64,000 nucleotides of DNA, taken from Gymnothorax reevesii. Lineage: Eukaryota; Chordata; Actinopteri; Anguilliformes; Muraenidae. The stretch lies in assembly GCA_029721435.1 (NCBI GenBank), contig CM056573.1, positions 49,016,501 through 49,080,500 of the forward strand, read 5' to 3'. Position 1 is the stretch's first letter; the number at the start of each line of letters is the position of its first letter. The notes beneath the pieces are model-generated. The model saw only the letters and a program-made list of their open reading frames with translations, had not been told where the DNA came from and searched no databases. The position numbers and the translations under genes were made by a program. This document shows positions 33,349-44,678 of the stretch, one piece after another.

Positions 33349-36300
33349 TTGGAGCTGACAGAGGTAAAACCAGCCATGCGAAAAGCAAGACTGGCTAGAG
33401 AGATAGTTGAATATTACATTGATGAAAATGTGTTTGCACCAGGAGATCTGGAACAGTTTCCAGTGGAAAATCCAAATATAGAAATGGAACTTAAATTGAA
33501 AATGCTAGAGATTGAAAGGGAGGAAAGAGAAAAAGAAAGGGAGGAAAAAGAGAAACAAAGAGAATTTGAGAGGGAGGAAAAAGAAAAACAAAGAGAATTT
33601 GAGTTAGAAAAATTTGCAAGACAGAGAGATTTTGAATTAGAGAAATTCGATAGAGAAGAAAGACTCCAAATGGAGCAACTAAAAATAAAAATTCAAACTG
33701 AAAATAAATTTCGGGCTAGCCAGGAGGTAAAATTGGTGCCTCCATTTTCGGAAAAGGATGTTGACAACTATTTCCAGTGTTTTGAAAAGGTAGCAAGGAG
33801 TTGCCAGTGGCCAAAGGAACACTGGCCTCTGATGTTGCAAACTGTCCTCAAGGGTAAAGCTCAACAAGCCTATTCGGCTTTGTCTGCCGATGATTCCTCT
33901 GATTATGAGATTGTCAAAAAGGTTATTTTGAGAGCTTATGAGTTGGTTCCAGAGGCTTACCGACAGAAATTCAGAGGTCTGAAAAAATCTGAAAATCAGA
34001 CTTATGTGGAATTTGCTAATGAGAAGCAGGTTTGCTTTGAGCGCTGGTGTACTTCTATGGAGGTCAAGGATGATTTCAACTCACTAAAAGAGATGGTGTT
34101 AGTTGAAGAATTCAAGAACTGTGTTAAGGATGATGTTAAGACCTACCTTAATGAGAAGCAAGCACTGAATTTGCAATCAGCTGCCAAATTTGCAGATGAA
34201 TATGTTCTCACACATAAGTCTAAATTTCAGTCTAGCAGTAACAATAGATGGTCCCAATTTCAGAAAAAGGGTTATGGTGATACCCAAGATTCCTCACCCA
34301 AAGACAAAGGCAAATCTAGTGATGGTGCTCAGAAATCCAGTAACAGGTCTGACCAAAGTGTGAAAGCTGACAGTGACAAAAGTGGTCTAGTTTGCATTTA
34401 TTGCAAGAAATCTGGTCATGTTACAACTAACTGTTGGTTCCTTAAAGCTAAAAAAGAAAAAGAAAAGGATACCAAACCAAATGCCTTTGTGAAAACAAGG
34501 TTAGAAACCCCTGTAGTAGATAACCAATCTGCTAAATTGCCTGCTTCTTGTGGGGCTAAAAAGCCTGATACTGCTGACTTTGTGAGGGAGGAATTTCTTC
34601 CATTTGCGTCAGAGGGATTTGTGGCTCTGAATGAGCATACTACTCCTGTCCCCATATATATCCTAAGGGATACCGGAGCTTCTCAGTCACTTTTGTTGAT
34701 GGACTCCTTGGAGTTACGTGATGAGACCGCTTCAGGGGATTTCATACTTGTACAAGGTATTGAAGGGAGGACTGTATCTGTACCCCTGCGCTCTATATTC
34801 TTGAAGTCAGATTTAGTTACAGGACAGGTAAAGGTGGGACTTATGTCAAGTCTACCTATAAAGGGTGTTTCTCTGTTGCTAGGCAATGACCTGGCTGGGG
34901 GCAAAGTAGTTCCCCCTGTACATCTTACTTCACAGCCGAGCACTGAAGATGGGGATGAGGACCCATCTCTGTATCCTTCTTGCGCAGTGACTCGTGCTAT
35001 GACCAAGAAGGCTAAAGAAGAAGATGTTGTGGTGCCGTCCAGCACATTGAATAGTCAGGACTCAGGTGGTTCGCCTCATGACTCTGATTGGCCTACTATG
35101 GTTTCTCCGTTTGAGGTCTTATCAGATACTTTTATCAGTTCTCTATTCAGCCAGCCGGATGGGTCTGGTGATTCTGATGTGTCTGGAGACTTGTCTCTGT
35201 CCAGAAAGCGGTTGATTGAGGAGCAAACTAATGATCCTGAAATTTGTGTACTAAAGAGGAGGGCCCTTCCTGATAAAGAAATAGATGCAGTTCCAGTTGG
35301 GTATTATCTCAAGGATGGTGTGCTGATGCGGAAGTGGCGCCCTCCTGATATCCCTGCCAATGCAGATTGGGCAGTGGTCAGGCAAATTGTTGTTCCGAAG
35401 GTCTACAGGAATGAGATCTTAACAATGGCTCATAGTTTACCTTTAGGAGGTCATCTTGGTGTTAACAAGACTGTTGATAAGATCATGAAACACTTCTTTT
35501 GGCCTGGGCTTCGGAAAGACGTTTCCAACTTTTGCAAAACCTGTCACACTTGTCAGGTAGTTGGAAAACACCAGTTAGACCCACCTGTAGCTCCATTGCA
35601 GCCTATCCCAGCATTTGGGGAGCCATTCTCGAAGGTCATTGTTGATTGTGTTGGTCCATTACCCAAGACTAGATCTGGAAATCAGTACTTGTTGACAATC
35701 ATGTGTGCATCTACCAGATTCCCCGAAGCCATACCTCTATGTAACATCAAGGCAACGGCAATCTCGAAGGCTTTGATAAAGTTCTTCACGTTGTTTGGCC
35801 TTCCCAGGGAAATTCAGTCAAACCAAGGTAGCAATTTCACTTCAGGATTGTTTCAGCAGGTTGTGTATGAACTAGGTGCAAAGCAGATTCTTTCTAGTGC
35901 CTATCATCCAGAAAGTCAGGGTGCCTTAGAGCGGTTTCATTCCACTCTCAAGACAATGATGAGGACTTATTGTTATGACCATGAGAAAGACTGGGATGAA
36001 GGTGTTCATTTGCTGTTGTTTGCAGCTAGAGAAGCAGTGCAGGAGTCTACTGGATTCAGTCCATTTGAGCTAGTGTTTGGTCATGAAGTGAGAGGACCTT
36101 TGCTATTATTGAGTGAACAATGGCAAGAGGCAGAGCCGTACATCAGTCTGTTAGACTATGTTAGCAAGTTCAAGGAAAGATTGCGTGCAGCTTGTGACCT
36201 AGCCAAAGAGAACTTGAAATCAAGTCAGGGAAAAATGAAAACTTGGTATGATCATAAGGCTAGAAGCCGTGAGTTTAAACCAGGAGACAAGGTCCTTGTG

Positions 36301-36521
36301 TTGTTTCCCTTGCAGTCCAATCCATTGCAGGCTAGATTTCATGGTCCTGATGAAATTCTGACAAAACTCTATGATCTCAATTACATTGTGAAGACTCCAG
36401 ATAGGAGAAAACCAAAACAATTGTGTCATATTAACATGCTAAAGCCTTATCATGACAGAAATGCTAGGGTTGCAGCTGTCACTTCAGATTCTCCAATGGT
36501 CGAAACGTGTGAAGATGAGGG
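33349..36521 (+). CDS. Gmr1-type gag-protease-integrase (first part of the polyprotein)
   Basis: The open frame begins at ATG 33349. Residues 45-115 are a Glu/Lys/Arg-rich coiled coil. About 120-300 is a gag region (PPFSEKDVDNYFQCFEKVA, LKGKAQQAYSAL). The zinc knuckle CIYCKKSGHVTTNC is at 349-362. Protease has DTGA at 441-444. Integrase follows directly, with the zinc-binding set His695, His702, Cys732 and Cys735, and the catalytic triad positions Asp766, Asn825 and Glu861; position 825 should be Asp. Integrase before RT marks the Gmr1 group. The frame runs into the inserted LTR and stops at 36558. RT and RNase H continue in the same frame at 44679. The start choice is the first Met after the leader. 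Confidence 0.9.
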
Positions 36522-38319
36522 TGTAAACACCGTGCAACTAGGCCAAGGAGGGTCCTAGCTGAGGCGGAAGGTCTCAGCGTGTTTGCCTTAACTGCCAGCT
36601 AAAAGATGGTCCTCGCAGTCTCCATTATAATAATGGGGTCTGGCTACAGCGTCAGCACTAGACCCCTGCCTCAGGCCTCACATGATGACGTCGTTCACGT
36701 TCTGCTTTTAAATGGCCTGAGACGTGCCTAGTGGATGCTGCAACCCTAATATCTTAGTGGTTACAATATATCTGACTCCATATCAAATTTAAGATACAAA
36801 TTTGTGGTTGCAATCTTTTGCGGTTATCATGCGTTTGCATAAATATGTTCAGATTTTAATTCGTCAATTTATTACCCAATTTGGAGCTCTGTTGTGCATC
36901 GGACCCATAACAGGTTTATACCCTACTCCGCCGGACCAAAACCATCTGAACTATCCAATCCGGCGAAAGAACTCAGAGGCTGGCAGCCTATTAAGCCAGT
37001 AATTTGACATAGCCTCGCTATGACTAGGGATTACTGGGGCCCACAGCGAGCAACTACAGAGGCATAACGGAAACACATCGTTCAGAGGCCTTGCGTCTTT
37101 TAAGATTTCCGCCTAAAAATATAAACGGAATCTTGCTCGAAGCCAATATTAATAGCGTCATACACAGCATGGAAAATCCACCTTATAACGCAGATGCCAA
37201 GCGTGTTGATCAGGCACGCGATTACGGTCTACGTTACTCAACTGGGATCCAGGAGTCCGAACCGGTAGGTATGCGTTTGTCCAAAGTCAGAAACACACCA
37301 CAGATGCGAATATCAATTTATTTCGCCAGGCAGGCACAAGCTTAAATCACAAGACCAAATTACATCGTTACAGAAAAGAGAAAAGAAGTCAATTCATACC
37401 TGGCGCAGCCCAAAACTACACATATACACAACATATATGCGGGAAGGATGAATACAAGCTTCCTCGACTTCTCTGTTTCCCCCTCTTTTATGCCCAAACT
37501 CCAGACTGCTTCCTATGGCGGGGTCATAGGTCGTTTTGGGTAATTTGAGCCAGGAATGCTCCCCCTTTCCGGAGGAGCTTTGGGAGGAGACATGACCACA
37601 AGGAAAACTGAAGCATATTTTTCCCTTAAAGTTATTGAAGGAGGGTATGGTACAAGTCCAATTCCTTCGAAATATTCCCTATGAGATTTCAGAAATTATG
37701 AGGATTAAAATAATACCAAACACAACCTACTTGCGTTAGAGTTGGTCATGAAACGTCCGACACAATACCGAATTACAAGAATAATCTGCATTAAGGCTAT
37801 TATTCCATTCTTAACCTTCAGTATAGCAAAATACACATTATTCTGTGACATTGTGAGTGAGATTAGTGTTTTACTCAGGAAATTGAAAGGCTTTTAGAAA
37901 TATTTTCCTAAACTGTAATGTATTGAAATTGTACGGGTGCAGTTATGTCAGAGTCCATTGGATGGCACTGTGGAGTTGTCCGGCATGAGTGTCGCTGGCC
38001 AAAGGCTTGCTGACAGTAGTTTATTTGGAAGATTCCCAGGCATCTGCATTAGCCATGAATCCTGTGGCAAGGTGAGATTGGCGCCCGAGAGTCTGGTTGA
38101 GTCCATTCCCATGACCCTGGGGTCATCTGCTAAATGTTGGAGCACGTATCCAAACAACGGTCAAACTGTTGGCGTAATGATGGGGCATATATCTCAACAA
38201 GAGTCAAACTGTTGGCGTAATGGTGGGGCACGTATATCAACAAGAGTCAAACTGTTGGAGTAATGATTATGGCGCTAGAAAATCCAGCCAGATGATCCTC
38301 TCCGTCTTTCCCGCTTACA
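36522..38319 (-). repeat. 3' LTR of the retrovirus-like element
   Basis: 1798 bp, the same length as the partner at 42877-44674. Differences noticed: g at 36566 against a at 42921, and g at 37931 against t at 44286. On the minus strand a TATA box (complement of tttata, 36915-36920) is followed by an AATAAA (complement of 36868-36873), which places R near 36880. Near its U3 start are 43-bp tandem units at 38160-38262. Short plus-strand frames inside (36802-37002, 37091-37345, 37937-38263) occur identically in the other LTR and are not taken as genes. Confidence 0.92.
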
Positions 38320-38331
38320 AATCCCCCCTTT
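38320..38331 (-). promoter_or_regulatory. Polypurine tract
   Basis: On the minus strand AAAGGGGGGATT directly precedes the 3' LTR. This is the primer site for plus-strand DNA synthesis in retroviruses and LTR elements and fixes the orientation of the element. Confidence 0.85.
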
Positions 38332-38351
38332 GACCCTGCTAGGACAGACTC

Positions 38352-39086
38352 TTACCGTCCCAAGGGGTCACAGAACTTGCCCTGTGTGGCTTTTGCTAAT
38401 GTTCCTGACCCACTGGGAATTGAGGGTAACTGCAGTGGGCTTAGGATGAGTGTGGCCCGTGTCGAGGCCTGCAGGGAACGGATCAGATGCCGGAAGTAGT
38501 AGCACTGGTTCAGGGTGAAGCTGAAGATGAGGGCACGGCCGACGACGCACTCTCGGAACACCCAGTCCCACCAGGTGTATGCGTCCTGGGCAAAACGCGT
38601 GGATGAGCTGGCCAGGATGGTTGCCGTTTGTTTGGCCAGGTTCACGTCCACCTGTGCCTGTTCGATATGGTACTCAGTTTCCATGACGACCTGTTGGACA
38701 AGGCGCATCAATGCAGTCAAGGCCCGGGTACCCAGTTCGTAGAATGTGTCCTCCCACCATGGTGACACATCCACCTCCAGCGGGACCCTTCCCAGGATGT
38801 TGATCAGACCCATCATGAAGTCCTCTGTGACTTCCAGGCAAAAGGTGTGGTTAGCAGGGCAGGTCAGACCTCCATAGGTGAAGGAGTCCATTTCACTGAT
38901 GATGCACCATTGCGTGTGGGAGACCTGAACTGCATCAGCATGGCCATGTAGAGAATGAACGCTAATGAGTTTAGCATCATTCTGTGAGAATGGCTGCAAA
39001 GTGTTACAAGTGCATGTAATATAGCTGGACGTTTCATGACAACCTGTACAAGTGGTAAAAACGGTTTCAGTGCCCTTCATGGTCAT
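38352..39086 (-). CDS. Env-like ORF of the retrovirus-like element
   Basis: A 244-codon frame lies directly upstream of the polypurine tract, the place of env in a retrovirus. It has a Cys-rich N-terminal half (CTGC, CTCN and further cysteines by residue 90) and a potential glycosylation site NHTF. A Trp-rich stretch (TWWDWVF) precedes a moderately hydrophobic segment (about 175-192). An in-frame TAG lies shortly upstream of its ATG, and the size is half that of a full Env, so it is probably a remnant of the membrane-proximal part or a spliced product. The identification rests on position more than on similarity; a host-derived or unrelated ORF is possible. Confidence 0.5.
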   Translation of the reverse strand: MTMKGTETVFTTCTGCHETSSYITCTCNTLQPFSQNDAKLISVHSLHGHADAVQVSHTQWCIISEMDSFTYGGLTCPANHTFCLEVTEDFMMGLINILGRVPLEVDVSPWWEDTFYELGTRALTALMRLVQQVVMETEYHIEQAQVDVNLAKQTATILASSSTRFAQDAYTWWDWVFRECVVGRALIFSFTLNQCYYFRHLIRSLQASTRATLILSPLQLPSIPSGSGTLAKATQGKFCDPLGR

Positions 39087-42000
39087 GTATCCTGTTATGG
39101 TCTAATTTAAGAATTAGATTTTTCACTACAAAGCCAATAGAGCGTATAGTAGTAGAATTTGGATAAACCTGATCTGGGTGAATTAAAACGGAAGGAAACA
39201 AAGAAGCCAATACATCTTATATATTTTAAACTGGTATACATTCTCACAGTAGTTACTCATTTAGAGAAAGGTTCTGTCTTATGCCTAAGTTCTGCAGGCT
39301 ATGGCATGCTCGATGGTACGGGTATGATTGGAGAATGAATGGCTGATGGTGAGAGGGGCTTGAGCCTCCGACCGCACCGCCCTCGATATTAATTTTGTTG
39401 CTATTGGTAGGGTGTTGGAAACCAGGGGCCCACTGGTTGCCAACTCCACTGGTGGCAAATCTGCCCGAGTTATCAGGAATTGAATCATCGAGCCGTACCA
39501 GTAGCCATGCAGTTGAGGTTGAACTGAGTTATGACAATAAATAAAAATAAAAACATGTTAAATGATAAAATAGGAATAGAGACTACCCACATAGGGCATA
39601 CAGTAAAACAGATGAAAATACAAACACAACACACAATGGGAGACACACCAGAAGTGAGTGTTCTGACATGAGGAATACTCCAAACTGATATTAGCTATCA
39701 CAAGTTACAGTTGGGTTTATGAATAAGAAAGTCTGATAAAACAGGCAGAATGACTGACAACACCGTAAACATGTTTCTTAAGTGATGATTAACATGCCAC
39801 ATCATGGTGCAAGTAAAATACACAAAGTCATTCATACATACCAATATGAATACTGGGAATATTTTACCATACACAGTGTAGACATGAGTATATTCATTCA
39901 CGATGGACAGTAAATTTAAGCATATAGAACAGAATTGCTGTCAGTCGACTGGGTCTAGACAATAAGGAATCGGATATTTGAAGCAGTACACACAGTTAGC
40001 CATTGTTGGTCAAAAATAATTACATGGCATTATTTCATTCCTTTGCAACACCTACTGCATGCATGTAACAACAGGATGATAATAAATAAAATGGCAATAA
40101 ATGAAACTACTTCGATTGAACACAGTTTGCATTTTCACTCAGATAACAACAGAAAACACTGAAACACACCCATACACAAAGACAGACAAACATCAAGAAA
40201 CAAATGTGAAATTGATTTTGCATTTTCCTTTCGAACTGTAGTTGTGTTAAGATGTGTGTTGTTATATTTGAGGTTGTGGACTTAGGCAACTCTGAGGGGT
40301 TGTTTGAATGGGATGGGGGATCCTCTAGTCAAACAAATCAGTGCTGCGAATTTTGCTCTGGTGCCACACCGGGAGTGCTGAATGAGTTTATGGCCCCATT
40401 AAGGATCCAAACTCATCTTCCACATGGAATGCAGGCACCTTCTGACCCCTGACTTGAGGCTGGGGGCAAAAGTATATCTGTAAAAAATGCACTATACAGG
40501 GTTAATCTCTGCATAGTTCAGAATCTGACATTGGTCAACAGCAGTTAAAAACAGACAGATTAAACATAAATGAAGTCATGCATTCAGATAGGAATGCAGG
40601 TAGAAGCTTTTAAGTTACTTATTGAACTCAGTCACAAGGACTGACAGAGAGGAGTGAGAGCAGGGGTGGAGACAGAGGGAACAGACAGAGGAAGGGGGGG
40701 CTGTGAGGATCTGAAAAGACAGAGGAGTGATCAGATTTCACAGGCATCCAAACAGCAAGCTTTATTATGAAAGGAAGTATAGACAATAATGCAATTAGAT
40801 TTGCTGAATTGCCTCAACTCCCGTTATCGGGGACAGTATTCAAGAAAGTCTGTTAGTGAATAATCCATCCTGAACATAGCGCGCACATGCAATTTAGTTC
40901 ATGCAGCTTGCAAACTGCTGGTTCCATCCAAGGGAAGCAAAACCCAGCGGAACAGCAACAGGAAACAAAACAGTGCTCAGTGCTATTCAGCAACAAAACT
41001 TCTGATGATATGTATTACTTTTCTGCAAAGATTAATTTTTGCAGTTCTCCAATTATACGCTGTCTTCGCCGATGCAGACATCCGGGCTGTGGAACAGCGC
41101 TCTAATTTAAGCCAAATTTAGCCATATTGCAGCTTATACCTCTCCGCTAGATATGAACAATTCGGATTTATGGTTACTTTTTAAAGATTGATGATAATCA
41201 GTGATGAGCCGTCAGCTGCTCAGAGGCCCCTCAGTAAACTCACCGCTTGACCGTTCCCAAGCTGCTTGTGTTTAAGTGTGCTTGGTTGTCAAACAATTAG
41301 TGGACAAATAACCACGGCCAATTCATTATCTCTAATGAGGAATGATAATGAAAAAGTGAATTTTTGTTGTTTGCATTTAGCTATATAATTGACATCCCAT
41401 CCAGGGTGGCAATAGAAAAATGCCCAAATTCCAAAACTTTCGCAGACACTGCAGCATTTATTTTCAGCCTCTCTGCAACTGTCACTCAGCTGTGGATCGT
41501 ATCCAACCGCACCTTTTAGCCGTGACTACATTCAGGATATAGAACGGATTCTCATGGATTATTTCCCAATGAGCCCGCAAACCAATACACGCAAACGTGC
41601 ACTCTTTCAGGAGCAACATGAGCGCAGAAATTATAAAGACATTACTGTTTGACGGCATCATTCAGGGGCGGAAGAAAACGCCTTGTAACTTGGTGATGCA
41701 ATGCGTAACAATGCCACCAAAAATAAATTACTCTTTTCAGTTCTACCAATTAATCTGTGCAACAGTTGCAAATCGGGAAAACAAACTGAAAGTCGTCTAG
41801 GTTAATTAAAGGTGGATTTTCTGGAGGCCTCCTTCACTGCCAACAGGCCGCTACAGAAAATGAACCTGTTATTCAGCAGCTAACATTTCATGATACAATT
41901 ATTGAATTGGTTATTACAATATTTTCAAAACTCTCTCCCCAAATCTCCAACATAGGAGTTTCCTTCAAATCCCACTGGCTTTTCACCAGTGCTTCACTTC

Positions 42001-42854
42001 TTCCACTATTTGAGCAAGATTGCCTGCACAGTTACTGCAGGACTTTGCTCCAAATCCACCTGGATTAATACATAACCCTTGCCTACAGAAACCTTCGAAC
42101 GCAGTCTTCACTATAGGGTAGATTTACATACTGCGTTCCGTTCCAGCTTCAAGCACAATCCAGAATATTCAACATTTTCAGTGGCGAGCTTAATCTCTGC
42201 TGTGACATGGCTACAGGACCCACTCGCACTGCCTATGAGAGTGAAACACAAACGACCTGCAGTCTAAGAAGCTCACAGCCCACGTGCAAATAACAGCAAC
42301 AAATATTTGCTTCCACTTAAAATGCCGAAAACTTCCGGTTTCACAAAGAAGCACAATCTTATCTGTGTCCTTTACTCCCTCTTCATAAATAGCTTTAAAA
42401 TACCGCAATAAAACCATTTGATTGATAGCTGAGCGTTCTGTCAAGCTCCGCAAAAAGTTCACACAAGCCATCATAAGTGAAGGCCGTGCAGCTGAAAACT
42501 ACCCAATGCTTTGCCGCATTAGCAGTAGACAAGACTGAAAATATGCTTATCAGTAATTTCTCGTAATCTGTCCCTTAGTTCCCTACTCCCATGGGGGGTT
42601 GTAAACTAGATTATGCCTGGTTTCTACGGTCCCAGGCCTATTGAGGATATTTCGATCCATTAAAAAGTGTCTATAATTGGTGGAACAGTAAAACTTTCCC
42701 TAACATACACTTGTAGATAAGGTAATTGTATTACTTACCACTGCGGCTGTAGGCCAACAACTACATCAAACCTCATTTCCCAGGGAGCTTTGGACACCGC
42801 TCCAGAAGTGTCGTCACACGCTGGGGGTCTGTTGCTCTGGGAAGCCGTTGACGT
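39087..42854 (-). other. Non-coding interior of the retrovirus-like element
   Basis: About 3.8 kb in which I see no gag, protease, RT or integrase motif on either strand; only short unrelated frames occur (for example 39488-39285 and 42474-42211). In a full retrovirus gag-pol would lie here. The deletion or replacement of gag-pol makes the element non-autonomous. Confidence 0.7.
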
Positions 42855-42873
42855 ATTTACGGCGGGGTCACCA
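42855..42873 (-). promoter_or_regulatory. Primer-binding site, tRNA-Trp type
   Basis: Three bases downstream of the 5' LTR on the minus strand lies TGGTGACCCCGCCGTAAAT. It matches the complement of the tRNA-Trp 3' end (TGGTGACCCCGACGTGAT) at 15 of 18 positions. Confidence 0.8.
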
Positions 42874-42876
42874 ATC

Positions 42877-44674
42877 TGTAAACACCGTGCAACTAGGCCA
42901 AGGAGGGTCCTAGCTGAGGCAGAAGGTCTCAGCGTGTTTGCCTTAACTGCCAGCTAAAAGATGGTCCTCGCAGTCTCCATTATAATAATGGGGTCTGGCT
43001 ACAGCGTCAGCACTAGACCCCTGCCTCAGGCCTCACATGATGACGTCGTTCACGTTCTGCTTTTAAATGGCCTGAGACGTGCCTAGTGGATGCTGCAACC
43101 CTAATATCTTAGTGGTTACAATATATCTGACTCCATATCAAATTTAAGATACAAATTTGTGGTTGCAATCTTTTGCGGTTATCATGCGTTTGCATAAATA
43201 TGTTCAGATTTTAATTCGTCAATTTATTACCCAATTTGGAGCTCTGTTGTGCATCGGACCCATAACAGGTTTATACCCTACTCCGCCGGACCAAAACCAT
43301 CTGAACTATCCAATCCGGCGAAAGAACTCAGAGGCTGGCAGCCTATTAAGCCAGTAATTTGACATAGCCTCGCTATGACTAGGGATTACTGGGGCCCACA
43401 GCGAGCAACTACAGAGGCATAACGGAAACACATCGTTCAGAGGCCTTGCGTCTTTTAAGATTTCCGCCTAAAAATATAAACGGAATCTTGCTCGAAGCCA
43501 ATATTAATAGCGTCATACACAGCATGGAAAATCCACCTTATAACGCAGATGCCAAGCGTGTTGATCAGGCACGCGATTACGGTCTACGTTACTCAACTGG
43601 GATCCAGGAGTCCGAACCGGTAGGTATGCGTTTGTCCAAAGTCAGAAACACACCACAGATGCGAATATCAATTTATTTCGCCAGGCAGGCACAAGCTTAA
43701 ATCACAAGACCAAATTACATCGTTACAGAAAAGAGAAAAGAAGTCAATTCATACCTGGCGCAGCCCAAAACTACACATATACACAACATATATGCGGGAA
43801 GGATGAATACAAGCTTCCTCGACTTCTCTGTTTCCCCCTCTTTTATGCCCAAACTCCAGACTGCTTCCTATGGCGGGGTCATAGGTCGTTTTGGGTAATT
43901 TGAGCCAGGAATGCTCCCCCTTTCCGGAGGAGCTTTGGGAGGAGACATGACCACAAGGAAAACTGAAGCATATTTTTCCCTTAAAGTTATTGAAGGAGGG
44001 TATGGTACAAGTCCAATTCCTTCGAAATATTCCCTATGAGATTTCAGAAATTATGAGGATTAAAATAATACCAAACACAACCTACTTGCGTTAGAGTTGG
44101 TCATGAAACGTCCGACACAATACCGAATTACAAGAATAATCTGCATTAAGGCTATTATTCCATTCTTAACCTTCAGTATAGCAAAATACACATTATTCTG
44201 TGACATTGTGAGTGAGATTAGTGTTTTACTCAGGAAATTGAAAGGCTTTTAGAAATATTTTCCTAAACTGTAATGTATTGAAATTTTACGGGTGCAGTTA
44301 TGTCAGAGTCCATTGGATGGCACTGTGGAGTTGTCCGGCATGAGTGTCGCTGGCCAAAGGCTTGCTGACAGTAGTTTATTTGGAAGATTCCCAGGCATCT
44401 GCATTAGCCATGAATCCTGTGGCAAGGTGAGATTGGCGCCCGAGAGTCTGGTTGAGTCCATTCCCATGACCCTGGGGTCATCTGCTAAATGTTGGAGCAC
44501 GTATCCAAACAACGGTCAAACTGTTGGCGTAATGATGGGGCATATATCTCAACAAGAGTCAAACTGTTGGCGTAATGGTGGGGCACGTATATCAACAAGA
44601 GTCAAACTGTTGGAGTAATGATTATGGCGCTAGAAAATCCAGCCAGATGATCCTCTCCGTCTTTCCCGCTTACA
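42877..44674 (-). repeat. 5' LTR of the retrovirus-like element
   Basis: Partner of 36522-38319, offset by exactly 6355 bases with no length change. The U3 tandem units are at 44515-44617, the TATA box complement at 43270-43275 and the polyadenylation signal complement at 43223-43228. Confidence 0.92.
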
Positions 44675-44678
44675 AGGG

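Larger units (their letters stand above)
36522..44674 (-). mobile_element. Young non-autonomous retrovirus-like element inserted in Gmr1 pol
   Basis: Two 1798-bp direct repeats (36522-38319 and 42877-44674) with TG...CA ends enclose 4557 bp. A 4-bp duplication, aggg, flanks the whole (36518-36521 and 44675-44678). Read on the minus strand, the primer-binding site lies beside 42877 and the purine tract beside 38319, so the element is antisense to its host. Only an env-like frame next to the 3' LTR is recognisable; no gag, protease, RT or integrase was found. The two LTRs differ at only two places that I found, so insertion is recent. It would need enzymes from another element. Confidence 0.9.

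Noticed and set aside
33349..36558. A domesticated host gene derived from gag-integrase
   Set aside because: The frame sits between LTRs with a target duplication and continues into RT/RNase H after the insert; the last 37 bases are inserted LTR.
37937..38263. 108-codon frame inside the long LTR, present in both LTR copies
   Set aside because: It runs antisense to the element and spans the 43-bp tandem units; its duplication is explained by the LTR pair.
36522..44674. Segmental duplication of a host sequence rather than LTRs
   Set aside because: TG...CA ends, a 4-bp target duplication, primer-binding site and polypurine tract at the expected inner edges together fit LTRs.
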